Shown here in pieces: positions 1 to 13,142 of a stretch of DNA of 64,000 nt. Source of the DNA: Argopecten irradians (Eukaryota; Mollusca; Bivalvia; Pectinida; Pectinidae); contig NC_091141.1 of the NCBI RefSeq assembly GCF_041381155.1, positions 23,766,828 to 23,830,827 of the forward strand. Direction: 5' to 3'. The position numbers were made by a program, and so were the translations under genes. Position 1 is the first letter of the stretch. Every line of letters starts with the position of its first letter. A model generated the notes under the pieces. It searched no databases. It was not told the origin of the DNA and worked only from the letters and a program-made list of their open reading frames with translations.

Positions 1-2990
1 GGAAGCTTACCACAAATGACCCAGTCAGGCGTAGTGCTTTACAGATAAAACATAATAAAAGTCATTTTCATTTTTTTATACATTTGCAAAGGACTCCTTT
101 ATGATACTAATGTCCTCACAAGTATTAACTTCCCAAAAAGCTAAGTGGGTTACACTTAAGCTTAACTTTTGGATGGGAAAGAATATGGAAATTAAACAAT
201 GATATGATTGTATTGCTTAGCAATTTTAATTGTTCTGTTGAAAGCCATTTTATAATTTATGAGCTTGTGCAAGGTACATGTAGCCAGGTCTCGTACTAAC
301 GAACAGTTTTAATAATACTTTTGATACCAATAATTCAAAAGGATTTAATGCAAAGATTTATAAGCTCAGAAAACAACCCCCAAAAAATCAAAGAAAATAT
401 TGAACTTCATCTCATATGTTTCTGTGTTTTTCTATGTTCCGTTTTCATTCCGCTTTAAATATGTACTGTCATTCTAGTATGTTCCGTGTTCCGTCAATTA
501 GCACACGCATTTTCTGATTATTATTTTTACACGATGGTGGTCTAAATAAGAAATAGAAAAGTAATATCTCCAACATGTCATACTACTATAGATATATTTT
601 TCAATCTGTAAATGGAACCAGAATTCATTAAAATAATTGCCAGAAAATTATATTTCAGAATACTTTTACCACAAATGCTTGTTCTACACTGAAATCTGAA
701 CGGATGCAATCGCTGTGTGACCATGGTTTATTAGGAAGTGATCCCTGACATATTTGGACTTAATAGCCGTCATTAAAAGTGCAGCCAATTTTAGTGATAC
801 TAAACGTGATACATAAATGATTCTAAGCCCCTATACGCATACAGCGTCAAAAACATTGAAAACGTGATGATTCAGGGGAGATTAACGTGTTTTGAAAGAA
901 CTAAACCCCAGGATTGCAGTTTCTGTATACGGCATTACATAGACCAAACATAGTAAATAGTTTGGCTTAAGTTGCAAATGTCCTATTTGAAACACGGCTA
1001 AGAATGTGTGGCTGCTCCTATCTTTAAGCGTTATACTGACTGGGCCAAATTTTTTTGAGTAGTGCCCTACTTTCTAAGAAAAAAACACAAATCCAACTTT
1101 GCTGTCTATGAGTAAGCCTTCTATTCTGGGAATAGTCGGCTGTCTCTAATGATAGTCTCTAATTTCATTATCTTCTCGGTCATTTATATCAGAAAATCGA
1201 ACTTGTGGTTACCCGAATTGTCTTTCTTTCTTAGACAGCATAGTGGTAACCTAGCAATAGGAAGATGACATTTTAGTTAACGCATACTCCTACAAATTCA
1301 TGTCTGTTTTCTAAATTTTTCGTTATAGTATTACTTCAATAGGCAATGTTTTGTAACCGTGTCATTTCAAGGGATTTGTCCCTGCTACATGTTGCAAGTT
1401 GGTGTTGCATTGCTTATGTCGACTCAATGCGAGGAGCGTTGGGGAGCAAGCACTTGTAAAATAATACTTTAAATGACATCATAAACAAGATTACAGGCCA
1501 AATATAAACATTTCTAGTTTACCTGTAGTAAACATTTAATCAAAACTCATAACGATTGATGACAATTTGGTCAGATGCCCACATATCGTTTCAATATAAC
1601 AATATAGGTGTTTTTGAAACAAAAGAAAGTATACATTTTCCATATAGTCTGTACGGTCTATGGTGATGACGGGCTACGTTCGCACATGAGCATGCGTGAC
1701 TGCTTCGATATAAAGATTCCGTTGGCTAAATGACAACACGGCTGACAACTAGTGTCTACTGAACTAGTAGGGGGACTTAAAATGGAGGTAACTTACATAT
1801 ACAATTAGTGTCAATTCATGAGAAACCTTTTTCATGGATCACGTTTCTCTAAATGTCAGATAAGTCATTTATTCAAAACTAGGTGTCTTACTCAAATTGA
1901 TAACGATATTTTGCTAACGACACTTTCGGTAATACTGCTCAATCAGCCATATCTAGATATATATGGTAAGTATATGTGTAACCTCAACTTTTATCCAACA
2001 GTTGAGTGATGGTGGTGCAACCCAAAATCTGTTAATCAATCGGCTTATATGGGTACAATAACATACAATTATTCCGCCACTAAGGTTTCCTATAATCAGC
2101 TATACACCATTTGCTACATGCAGGACATCAGCACAATATTACTATTTTGAATGTCTAAAGTGGTGAACATTGGGACATAACACGTTAATACTGTACGTCC
2201 ACTAATGCCGCCCTTGGTCATGGAAACTGATTATCGTCAAAATGGCTGTTCCATCTGTTGATACAAACATTCCTTGGTTTAAAACCACTCAGAATCTTTA
2301 AGACAGAATTTGGTTTCGTTTGATAGTTTTACGTCCTATTAACAGTAAGCCAGGAATCATTGTTAGAACTTGCTAGGTTTGTTGATGGTGGAATGTCTAC
2401 CCTGGAAGATACTTCGAGAAAAGGTGGTTCTTCCTCTGACTAACGCGTCAGTAACCTGGCAAGTGGCCCTCACATGGATTCATGTCTACTCATGAACTAA
2501 TAGCCCGGTGGAGGGCTTGTGGGAAAATGTCTATCTGAGCCAATCTCCACATTAGGTCCTGTAATAGACCGCGATACCTCGTGTTAATAGCAGAGACACA
2601 ACCCACCCGAATGGATAAATATGTTTCTAAATACCCAGCCATTTTAACAATGGGTTATGGCATATCCGGGTTTTCCAGTCGCCTGTTGATCTAGACTATT
2701 TTCGGAGCTAATCAATTCATAATGCACTAGGTGCCGGCTTATATAAAAGTTTTTTCTACCAAGCTCATGTTTTCTTATAATAACCATCTAACTTCCTAAA
2801 TGATAGTTTAAAATTATTTCAAAAATATATCAAGGTCCCATGTCGTTCTAATGGATGTGCTGTGTTGGTCGTAAATGGACGAATAACCCCTTACCCACCT
2901 TGTCGAGGAATAGAAAACCTGTGTTGGTCGAAATGACGACAAGGAGTAGGGTAGAAGCTTGTTGACGGCTTTTATTTATTCAAAGTGTAG
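1..2990. other. AT-rich intergenic DNA, no gene seen
   Basis: No open reading frame here has protein-like composition, and I see no convincing exon bounded by splice sites. A start codon followed at once by a donor-like site (ATGGAG then GTAACT, near 1782) cannot be tied to any downstream exon. No tandem or inverted repeat of note was seen. Confidence 0.6.
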
Positions 2991-3000
2991 ACAAGAGTTC

Positions 3001-3182
3001 TCACTTTCTCTCTCTCTCTCAAAAGGTGATGCCCTAGAGGAGGGCGGTGACGTAGGTGTATGTGATGTACCACCCCGCGGAAGTACCCAGTCTCAGTCTT
3101 ATTCCCGTCTGATGTCCGTCTAATTTCAGTCTAGTTTCAGTCTCCAAGTTTCAGTCAGTTCCGTTCTCCGTCTGGTTTCAGT
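3001..3182. repeat. CT tract followed by degenerate CAGTCT repeats
   Basis: A short (CT)n run at about 3005-3020 is followed from about 3089 by many imperfect copies of CAGTCT / CCGTCTGA / TTTCAGTCT. The stretch is more GC-rich than its surroundings. It reads as a degenerate simple repeat. A promoter role cannot be excluded, but no gene follows it. Confidence 0.45.
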
Positions 3183-3472
3183 TCTGACTGGGGCCTTATT
3201 GCGGCCCTTGTTGGGGGGCTATTTATAATGATTGGGTACGTGACTGGGTACACGTGCCGTTGGACAATGCTTGCCCCAAAGGTTACCCAGCTAGCTCATC
3301 ATAAACTGTCAAAATTTACTAATTTTAATTCAGAATACAATATAGCCTTACCGGCGCCTGAATGCAGGCTTAACAAAATAGAAATGTTTTGATTTTCTGA
3401 CTGGACTTGGTTTGAGGCTGGACAGAACCGCCAGTAATATGCACATTTTGCACAAAACTATACTGCGCAGTT

Positions 3473-3690
3473 AAACAGGTGTGTGGACCACGTGATGTCC
3501 TGTTCCATTCCTTCCAGAACATATCCACGTAGAAGTCCCTACCATAAGCCATACCTATGTCGGTAACATAATTTAACAAGTAAGTTGGCTCACCTAGTTA
3601 AACACGTGCATAGACCGTGCCGATGATCCTGCCATGCTTTCCCCAGAACATCCCACGTAGTCGCTACTAAAGAATGTGCCGTAACAATTT
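3473..3690. repeat. Diverged tandem duplication, about 120 bp x 2
   Basis: Two adjacent segments share the same ordered landmarks: TTAAACA(C/G)GTG, GACC..GTG, CCAGAACAT..CCACGTAG, and a final GTAACA.AATTTA. The copies have drifted strongly. Open frames here have no protein-like character. Confidence 0.5.
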
Positions 3691-3699
3691 ACTGATTAT

Positions 3700-4500
3700 T
3701 TCGGTCACCAAGCTTTGGCCATCGCTTAAAAACAACAACCTAACTCTGGCTGGAAACATGAGTAAACAATCCCGCGTTACTGACCTTTAAATATACTACA
3801 CATCAGTACTAGGTATAAGCAACATTATATACACCACAATAATGCACTATGAAATTAAACACAGCCTAATAAATATATACATGGTTGTTATTAAATAACT
3901 AATACTGTACTCTTTATAAAATACACTATAATTTAACTCCAGCCCCGCGATCCACGATTATACACGGCTAACATGACAACTTCTGTCAAGGTTCAACAGG
4001 TACCACCACTTCCTGTTTACCTAGCGGGAATATTCAAATATCATATCTAATTAATGATATTCCATGGGACTTAAGCAGGGCTACTAGCCTGTCTATCTCT
4101 ATAGGGGTTATAATCGTCTATCACCAATAATATCATTGGGCTTAATGCCAGGTAGACATTTCCGCTGTCCGGTCGAATTGTCGTTTCGGCTCTAATGGGA
4201 TACCTCAAAAACCAAGCCAAAATCACAAAATTATCTACGCTTGTGGGATTAGGGTAAACAGTACCCAGAACTGTGATCATCCATAATCTTCTTTGGAGGT
4301 GTCATCACCCGTACTTTGTACAAACTCCATTTAAACATCGTGTAGCTCACTTACTTTAACCGTCACCGCCATGTTCATTTTTCTCTCGGAACGCTTCTAA
4401 ATTGTGGCGATATCAAGGGAGATGTTACCAAGCAGAATGTTAGTTATTGTTGTATTGTATTTATAGTCAGATGACACTTAGGGCCAATTAGATCTCTTCT
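3700..4500. other. Spacer before the satellite, nothing recognised
   Basis: AT-rich sequence with no supported exon, RNA gene or repeat. It ends abruptly where the 56-bp satellite begins. Confidence 0.5.
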
Positions 4501-7500
4501 GGCTCCACTAATATACACGTCAGGTGGTCATACACACAACACTCTGTCATACTGACGGCTCCACTAATATACACGTCAGGTGGTCATACACACAACACTG
4601 TGTCATACTGACGACTCCACTAATATACACGTCAGGAGGTCATACACACAACACTGTGTCATATTGACGGCTCCACTAATATACACGTCAGGTGGTCATA
4701 CAAACAACACTGTGTCATACTGACGGCTCCACTAATATACACGTCAGGTGGTCATACAAAACACTGTGTCATACTGACGGCTCCACTAATATACACGTCA
4801 GGTGCTCTGTACACACAACCTGTTCCATCACTGACTTCTCCACTAATATAGCACGTCAGGAGGTCATTCATACCAACCTGTGTCTTACTGACGTCTCCCC
4901 CTAATATACACGTCATGGTGGCAACACTTACAACACTGTGGTCCATACTGACAACACCACTACAATATACACGTCAGGTGTCATGAGCTCCCACACACAC
5001 ACAGTCCTCATACTGACAACCCACTCATAGTACACGGTCAGAGTGGTCATCACACTACAACACTGTGTCATACTCACGGCACCACTAATATACCACGTCA
5101 GGTGGTCATACACACAATACAGTCCTCATACTGACAACACCACCAATATCCACGTGAGGTGTCATACATACAACCCTGCTGTCATACTGACCGGCTCCAC
5201 TAAGATACACGTCAGGTCGTCATACAACAACACTGGGTCCATACTGACGGCATTCCTCTAAGATGTGACACGTCAGGTGGTCATTTTACTCACTAACTCT
5301 GTGGTATACTGACGCTACTTCTCGTCTAATATACACGTCCAAGGTGGTCATACACTTACAACACTGTGTCATACTGACGGCTCCACTAATATACACGTCA
5401 GATGGTACACACAACACTGTGTCATACTGACACTCCACAACACTGTCATACACACAACACTGTGTCATACTGACGAGCTCCACTAATATACACGTCAGGT
5501 GGTCATACACACAACACTGTGTCATACTGAACGCTCCACTAATAATACACGTCAGGTGGTCATATACACACAACACTGTGTCATATTGACGGCTCCACTA
5601 ATATACACGTCAGGTGGTCATACATACAACACTGTGTCATACTGACGGCTCCACTAATATACAAGGCCACGTCAGGTGGTCATGACACACAACACTGTGT
5701 CATACTGACTGCTCCACTAATATACACGTCAGGTGGTCAATACACACAACACAGTGTCATTACTGACGGCTCCACTAATATACACGTTCAGGTGGTCATA
5801 CACACAACACTGTGTCATACTGACGGCTCCACTAATATACACGTCAGGAGGTCATACACACAACACTGTGTCATAGTGACGGCTCCACTAATATACACGT
5901 CAGGTGGTCATACAAACAACACTGTGTCATACTGACGGCTCCACTAATATACACGTCAGAGTGGTCATACACACACAACACTGTGTCATATTGACGGACT
6001 CCTCTACATAAACACGTCAGGTGGTCCATCAGTCATACAACACTGTGTCATACTGACGGCTCCACTAACAATACACGTCAGGGTGGTCCGGTACACACAA
6101 CAACAGTCTGCGTGTCATACTTTGACGGCCCTTCACTAATATACACGTCAGGTGGTCATACTACACAACACTGTGTCATACTGACGGCTCCACTAATATA
6201 ACACGTCAGGTGTCATACAACACAACACTGTGTCATACTGACGCGCTCCACTAATATACACGTCAGGTGGTCATACACACAACACTGTGTCATATTGACG
6301 GCTCACACTAATATACACGTCAGGTGGTCATAACACACAACACTGTGTCATATTGACGGCTCCACCTAATATACACGTCAGGTGGTCATACACACAACAC
6401 TGGTGTCATAACTGACAGGTCACTTACACTATCATGTGGTATACACGTCAGGAGGTCATACACACAACACTGTGTCTATTACTGATAGGCTCCACTAATA
6501 TACACGTCAGGTGGTCATACACAACAACACTGGTGTCATATTGACGGCTCCACTAATAACTTACACGTCAGTGTGGTCCATACACACAACACTGTGTCAT
6601 ACTGACGACTCCACTAATATACACGTCAGGTGGTCATACACAACACCACTGTGTCATACTGACGGCTCCACTAATATACACGTCAGGTGGTCAAACACAC
6701 AACACTGTGTCATACTGACGGCTCCACCTAACATACACGTCAGTTGGCCTTACATAACAACACTGTGTCATATTGACGGCTCCACTAATATACACGTCAG
6801 GTGGTCATACACACAACACTGTGTCATACTGATGGCTTCACTCTATATTACACGTCAGGTGGCCATACATACAACACTGGTGTCATAGATGACTACTCCA
6901 CTAATATTACACGTCATGTAGTCATACACACAAACACTGTGTCATACTGACTGCTCCACTAATAGTACACGTCAAGTGGCCATACATACAACACTGTGTC
7001 ATATTAACGGCTCCACTAATATACACAAACACTGTGTCATATTGGTCGGTCACTTAATATACAGTCAGGTGGTTCATACACACAACACTGGTGTCATATC
7101 TTGACGGCTCCACTAATATACACTCAGGTGGTCATACACACAACACTGTGTCATATTGAACGGCTCCACTAATATACACGTCAGGTGGTCATACACACAA
7201 CACTGTGTCATACTGACGACTCCACTAATATACACGTCAGGAGGTCGTACACACAACACTTGTGTCATAATGACGATCTCCACTAATATACACGTCAGGA
7301 GGTCGTACACACAACACTGTGTCATACTGACGACTCCACTAATTATACACGTGAGGTGGTCGATACACAACAACACTGTGTCAGTAGTGACGACTCCACT
7401 AATATACACGGTCATGTAGTCATACACACAACACTGTGTCCATACTGACGACATTACCACTAATATTACACGTCAGATGGCCATTACAGTACATACAACA

Positions 7501-9503
7501 CTGTGTCATTTACTGACGACTCCACTAATATACACGTCAGGAGGTCATACACACAAACACTGTGTCATATTGACGGCTCCACAAAAATATACACGTCAGG
7601 TGGTCATACACACAACACTGTTTATACTGACGCCTCCACTAATATACACGTCAGGAGGTCATACACACATACACTGTGTCATAGTGACGACCTTTCACTA
7701 ATATACACGGTCAGGAGGTCGTACACACAACACTGTGTCATACTGACGACTCCACTAATAAACACGTCAGATTGCCATTACAGTACATACAACACTGTGT
7801 CATACTGACGACTCCACTAATTATACACGTCAGGTGGTCATACACACAACACGTGTCATATTGACGGCTCCACTAATATGACACGCCTCAGGTGGTCATA
7901 CATACAACACTGTGTCATTACTGACGGCTCCACTAATATACACGTCAGGTGGTCATACACACAACACTGTGTCATAGGGACGACTCCACTAATATACACG
8001 TCAGTAGGAGGTCATACCATGACAACATACTGTGTCATACTGCATATAGAATAAAATAATAAACACGTCAGGTGGTCATACACACACACACTGTGTCATA
8101 CTGACGACTCCACTAATATACACGTCACGGTGGTCATACACATAGAACACTGTGTCATACTGACTGCTCCACTAATATACACGTCAGGTGGTCATACACA
8201 CAACACTGTGTCATACTCGACTCCACTAATATACACGTCAGGTGGGGTCATACATACAACACTGTGTCATATTGACGACTCCACTAATATACACGTCATG
8301 TAGTCATACACACAACACTGTGTCATACTGACTGCTCCACTAATATACACGTCAGGTGGTCATCCTACACACAATACTGTGTCATACTGACGGCTCCACT
8401 AATATACACGTCAGGTGGTCATACACACAACACTGTGTCATATTGACGGCTCCACTAATTATACACGTCAGGTGGTCATACACACACAACACTGTGTCAT
8501 ATTGACGGCTCCACTAATATACACGTCAGGTGGTCATACACACAACACTGTGTCATATTGACGGCTCCACTAATATACACGTCAGGTGGTCATACACACA
8601 ACACTGTGTTATATTGACGGCTCCACTAATATACACGTCAGGTGGTCATACACACAACACTGTGTCATACTGACGACTACACTAATATACACGTCAGAAG
8701 GTCGTACACACAACACTGTGTCATACTGACGACTCCACTAATATACACGTCAGGTTGTCATACATACAACACTGTGTCATACTGACTGCTCCACTAATTA
8801 CACGTCAGGTGGTCATACACACAACACTGTGTCATACTGACGACTCCACTAATATACACGTCAGGAGGTCATACACACAACACTGTGTCATATTGACGGC
8901 TCCACTAATATACACGTGAGGTGGTCATACACACAACACTGTGTCATAGTGACGACTCCACTAATATACACGTCATGTAGTCATACACACAACACTGTGT
9001 CATACTGACGACTCCACTAATATACACGTCAGATGGCCATACAGTACATACAACACTGTGTCATACTGACGACTCCACTAATATACACGTCAGGAGGTCA
9101 TACACACAACACTGTGTCATATTGACGGACAGGAGGCTCCACTAATATACACGTCAGGTGGTCATACACACAACACTGTGTCATACTGACGGCTCCACTA
9201 ATATATACACGTCAGGAGGTCATACACACAACACTGTGTCATACTGACGACTCCACTAATATACACGTCAGGAGGTCGTACACACAACACTGTGTCATAC
9301 TGACGACTCCACTAATAAACACGTCAGATGGCCATACAGTACATACAACACTGTGTCATACTGACGATCCTCCACTAATATACACTGTGTCAGGTTTGGT
9401 CATCAGGAGTCGTCACACAACTGTGTCATATTTGACGGCTCCACTAATATACACGTCAGGTGGTCATACATACAACACTGTGTCATACTGACGACTCCAC
9501 TAA
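4501..9503. repeat. 56-bp satellite array, nearly 90 units
   Basis: The consensus unit contains GGCTCCACTAATATACACG, TCAGGTGGTCATACACACAA and CACTGTGTCATACTGAC, in that order, and totals 56 bp. Variant units (CAGGAGGTCGT, CATGTAGTCAT, AGATGGCCATACAGTACAT, GACGACTCC versus GACGGCTCC) recur in fixed order, which shows higher-order organisation. Each unit holds the palindrome ACACTGTGT. All open reading frames inside are products of the repeat (peptides such as YTSGGHTHN) and should not be annotated as proteins. From about 4800 to 8050 the units carry dense single-base insertions, while 4501-4800 and about 8050-9350 are clean. Confidence 0.95.
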
Positions 9504-12226
9504 ATAAATACACTTTATTTCGGAATGGTGTAAAATGTATATACAGTAACCTGTGTAAGACTTGGGATCTCTAAAGTTGTAAATTAAACCTATCCGTGTA
9601 TTGAATAACACAGTTTGAGATTTTGTGTCATTTCTTAAGTCCGGTCATGCTTGCACTATTAGCGTACACTAGCTTAGTTGAAAACTTTTGAATTTATGAA
9701 ACACTTTATCGCATACCTACAAAAACTATTTTGGGAGAATTTTAACGGCAAAATTTGTTGTAAATATGCAATAGAGTCGGACATCTTGTTCCGCCGTCCT
9801 CAAATCCTAGCGTAACCACAAGGATCTGAGAATAAGCTACAGTTCATTTCAATATGGACCAATCAAAGAGCCCATAGACCATGTTTACACGTTTAAGGGG
9901 TCTAGGTAAAAATCGTTAAACTCACACTCTACAAAGTACGTATATATTGCGAAAGGTGGAAAGCTCCCCGACACACACAAAAAAACCAAGAAAAATCTAC
10001 CACGCCTACGCTTTAGCGGCCAAAAATCATTTTCCTAGGAAGTCTTAAGAAACAGATTACTATCGTTGGAAAGAGCGATGCTTTTCTGTTTAAAATCGTA
10101 TAAAATGGTCCATGGGCACTGTGTTGGGTGTACATTGATATACACTTTAGCTAATTATCAAACTCTTGTGGGCGTAACTTCTTGGTTTCTTGATGTCTCT
10201 TCATCGTTTTTGAAATTACGTTAGATTGAATTTCGTGCCCGTTAATAACCGATATTTATCTAATTGTCACTGTACACATGTACAGTACCTATGTCTGGCT
10301 ATTAAACCCAATGTATGATAATTCTCGATATTAACATTGGCAGTTACATGTGGATTTTGGTGTACTAATTTCTTCAGAGTTCAAGAGGTCACAAAAACTG
10401 AGTTTAAGTCAATGTGAGGATTCGTTGAATAACGTTAAAGTATTCTAAAACTGAAAAAGTATAAATATCTTTGTATATTTGGTTTATCGGTAGTCAGACA
10501 CTGTCATTGTTTAATCGGTTGTTCATGACAACACAAATCGAACCAAGTATTTCCCCCAAAATCATCAACTGTTTATCAAATAATATTCTTTCTTATACAG
10601 ACGTATCCGAACGCGTTTTGTAATTAAACTTTAGCTTTTTTTCTTTATAACTGGAACGACTAATGACTTTGCCCGTGTCTCACTAGTGCAATTAAGCATT
10701 CGTTGTCATATTTTGACATGCATCGGTGTGTGACATAAATTGGTTGTTCTACCATATTTATCATGGTGCGGATATATGTTAAAACACAGTCACGTGATAT
10801 ATATTTCTATTATGGTGTGTTAATTCGCAACAAGTATTTATAAGTATATTTAAGTCCTTGTGCGTGCTATTTGATATGCTTTTTTTTAATTACAATAGCC
10901 GATGTATGCAAAACTGTTACTGTATATCAAGCGCATTACGGGATAAACTAGTGTACCCATTTCTAGTCTACTACAAAATGAAGATAGCATTACCAGTATT
11001 TGAAACTTTACTTGAAGCTTTCCTAAGTCGTCTTACCGCATACACGTTAAAATTTTGTCTAATGAATTTAATTCTAAAAATAGTACACAAATTGGTCCAT
11101 TTTTCATGTCATTTTCTGAAAGAAAGAAATCCAAACCGTACACTCACTTTTGTTTTTAACTTGTGTCTCAACCGTACACTATTGAAATTCAAAACCGTTG
11201 CGACACTAGTGTGATATCGAACACAAATTGTTGTATTTCATAAGTAATTTCAACATTATTGTAAACAAAATATATACCAATGGAAACTGGAAAGTCTAAA
11301 AATTTCCAATATTGAATCACAATAAAACTATACCTCAATATAAGTAGGCAAATCGAAGCTGAACGAAAAATTTAGCTGTGTTTTCTGTCATGTGTGATAT
11401 TCAAATGCATTTTTTGAAATATAAGAAAACAGATAATAATATATTCTTTTGGTATGGTTGAAACTTATCATACTCTTCAGCAATCACTACATACCATGAA
11501 TCATGGTATCAGCCGTAACGCCAGCAAATTAGTGATACAAAGCACGGTACCGTGGTCTTCATGTCGCCGAAGCGATACCGGAAACGAATCAAAACATCGT
11601 TGCCGTACTAGTTGCACTTCAGTGAAGTTGTAATGCGTGAAATGATGTGTAATGGCGTGGGTATTACTAGGTACGCTCCAAACCAGTTTAATTATTTACC
11701 TTTCTCTGGTACATTCATTCATACCATGGCCGATATGGGACTAGTATTACCAATATGCCTACACAAATTTTGTAATCTAGTGATACCATTATGCCGAGCT
11801 TTTTTTTTTTTTTTTTTTTTTAATTTGCCTAGGATTTTTGTAATTGTAAAATACTTTCTATATAGGCTTCTATCGGCCATCGAACATTCAAGCATTAGGT
11901 AAATTTCAAGACTTCTTGCCTACCTTGCTGATTTTGATGTGATTCATATTGCAGCCCTTCTAATATGCTGTATAATATTATACAAGTATTTTTGACAGTC
12001 CCCAACATAATGTCTAGCTTTAACTTCTCTTGTTTACTATTCTAACGTTTCTAGTGATAGTATGTGTCTGTTTCGCACAAAAAAAATGTTTGTCCAGGCA
12101 ACATAATGCATTCAATGACGTAAAAAAAACATCCCGGCACCATTCTCGCGTAGTCATACATATAGTTATTACAACTTGATTTTTCCATCCATCACATCAA
12201 ATAAATGTGACAAACATTGACATCAG
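9504..12226. other. Spacer between satellite and transporter gene; no exon found
   Basis: AT-rich DNA with one run of about 20 T at 11801-11821. I searched it for the expected first-helix exon of the downstream transporter (the PDGGWGW signature of SLC16 proteins) and did not see one. The plus-strand open frames at 10858-11214 and 11612-11902 are hydrophobic or low-complexity and look like chance. Confidence 0.5.
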
Positions 12227-12401
12227 TCTATTCTGTGGCTATTGTACCACACTTCAGGTGTCGTCGGGAGCTGGATTATCAACAGGTGGGGCTGTCGGAC
12301 TTCTATCATCGTCGGCTCCGTCATTATGACGTCAGGACTGATAGCAAGTGCATTCATGACGTCATTAGAACTTATATTCCTCTCATACGGCTTTATTGCA
12401 G
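12227..12401 (+). CDS. Monocarboxylate-transporter-like (SLC16/MFS) gene, exon for helices 2-3
   Basis: The exon reads SILWLLYHTSGVVGSW then IINRWGCRTSIIVGS and ends SYGFIAG. This fits the SLC16 pattern of a helix-2 stretch, the N-x-F/W-G-C-R loop motif, a GxxxxSxGxxxSxF helix and a GxGxG turn completed across the next junction. The upstream acceptor is CATCAG; an in-frame stop just before it shows that the exon cannot extend further 5'. The donor is G|GTAAGA in phase 1 and matches the next exon exactly. SLC16 members are 12-helix plasma-membrane carriers that move monocarboxylates or related small solutes, usually with protons. The exon with helix 1 was not found, so no start codon can be given. 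Substrate and subfamily cannot be assigned. Confidence 0.75.
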
Positions 12402-12748
12402 GTAAGATTATCATGTATTCTTGATAAAATTTCAAAAACAAAGCGTTTACAAATTTTTCATTGATATCTATCTCCTAAAGCTTGATCACCCTAACTTGTT
12501 CAGTTTCTAATACATAAGGGGGAATAATTACAGAAATAGGGAGTATATATAGCTGTTCATGTCAGTTTTAGTCAATTGTTGCACAATAAACAGTATTTGG
12601 CGACCGCGTCTGTTTATGAGATATTAAAAAATGATAATAATTAAACACGTAGGTTGTTGACAATAGCTATCTAGTAAATTATATTGTTTAAAAAGTATTT
12701 GCCAATATTTCATAGTTTTGCACAACATATATAATAATGAGTCTGTTA

Positions 12749-13108
12749 TAGATGCTCCACCGCTGACAAATGGTATTTTTTCACTATCAAAAACAGTAGC
12801 AGACGATTTAGTATTTTTCTTCAGTTAAAAAAGTTACTTACTTTACACCATTAACACCATTGAAAAGTTTGAGCTTCTAATTTTACTTCAAGTTAAAAAT
12901 ATGAAAAATAATTAATTGCATCCCGAAAAAATTCCGTGTCAATATATCCTATATGGAATGAAGTAATGATTGCGCTTGCACCAAAGGGGAAATAAATTAT
13001 TTTATATTATTTTTTGTGTTAATTAGACATATATATATACACGATTAAACACCAATTATTGTTCAAATGACGAATAACATTTATGCTCTGTCGGCGGTGG
13101 AGCATCTT
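12749..13108 (+). mobile_element. MITE copy 1 (TIR AAGATGCTCCACCGC), in a transporter intron
   Basis: About 360 bp. It starts TAGATGCTCCACCGCTGACA and ends with the inverse GGCGGTGGAGCATCTT, flanked by TA on both sides, as in Tc1/mariner-type insertion. Two further copies lie in this window (19215 and 24548). It is non-coding and ends only about 34 bp before the next transporter exon. Confidence 0.8.
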
Positions 13109-13142
13109 TAATAAGTCATTTGTGTATTCCTCGTATTATCAG

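Noticed and set aside
1782-1792. ATGGAG followed by GTAACT as a first exon of the transporter
   Set aside because: No promoter, no partner exon and a satellite in between. Two codons are too little evidence.
4692-7808. Many open frames on both strands with peptides such as YTSGGHTHN and HVRWSYTQHC
   Set aside because: They are translations of the 56-bp satellite. Both strands are open at once and the peptides repeat with the unit.
4501-9503. CRISPR array
   Set aside because: Units are contiguous with no unique spacers, and the surroundings are eukaryotic.
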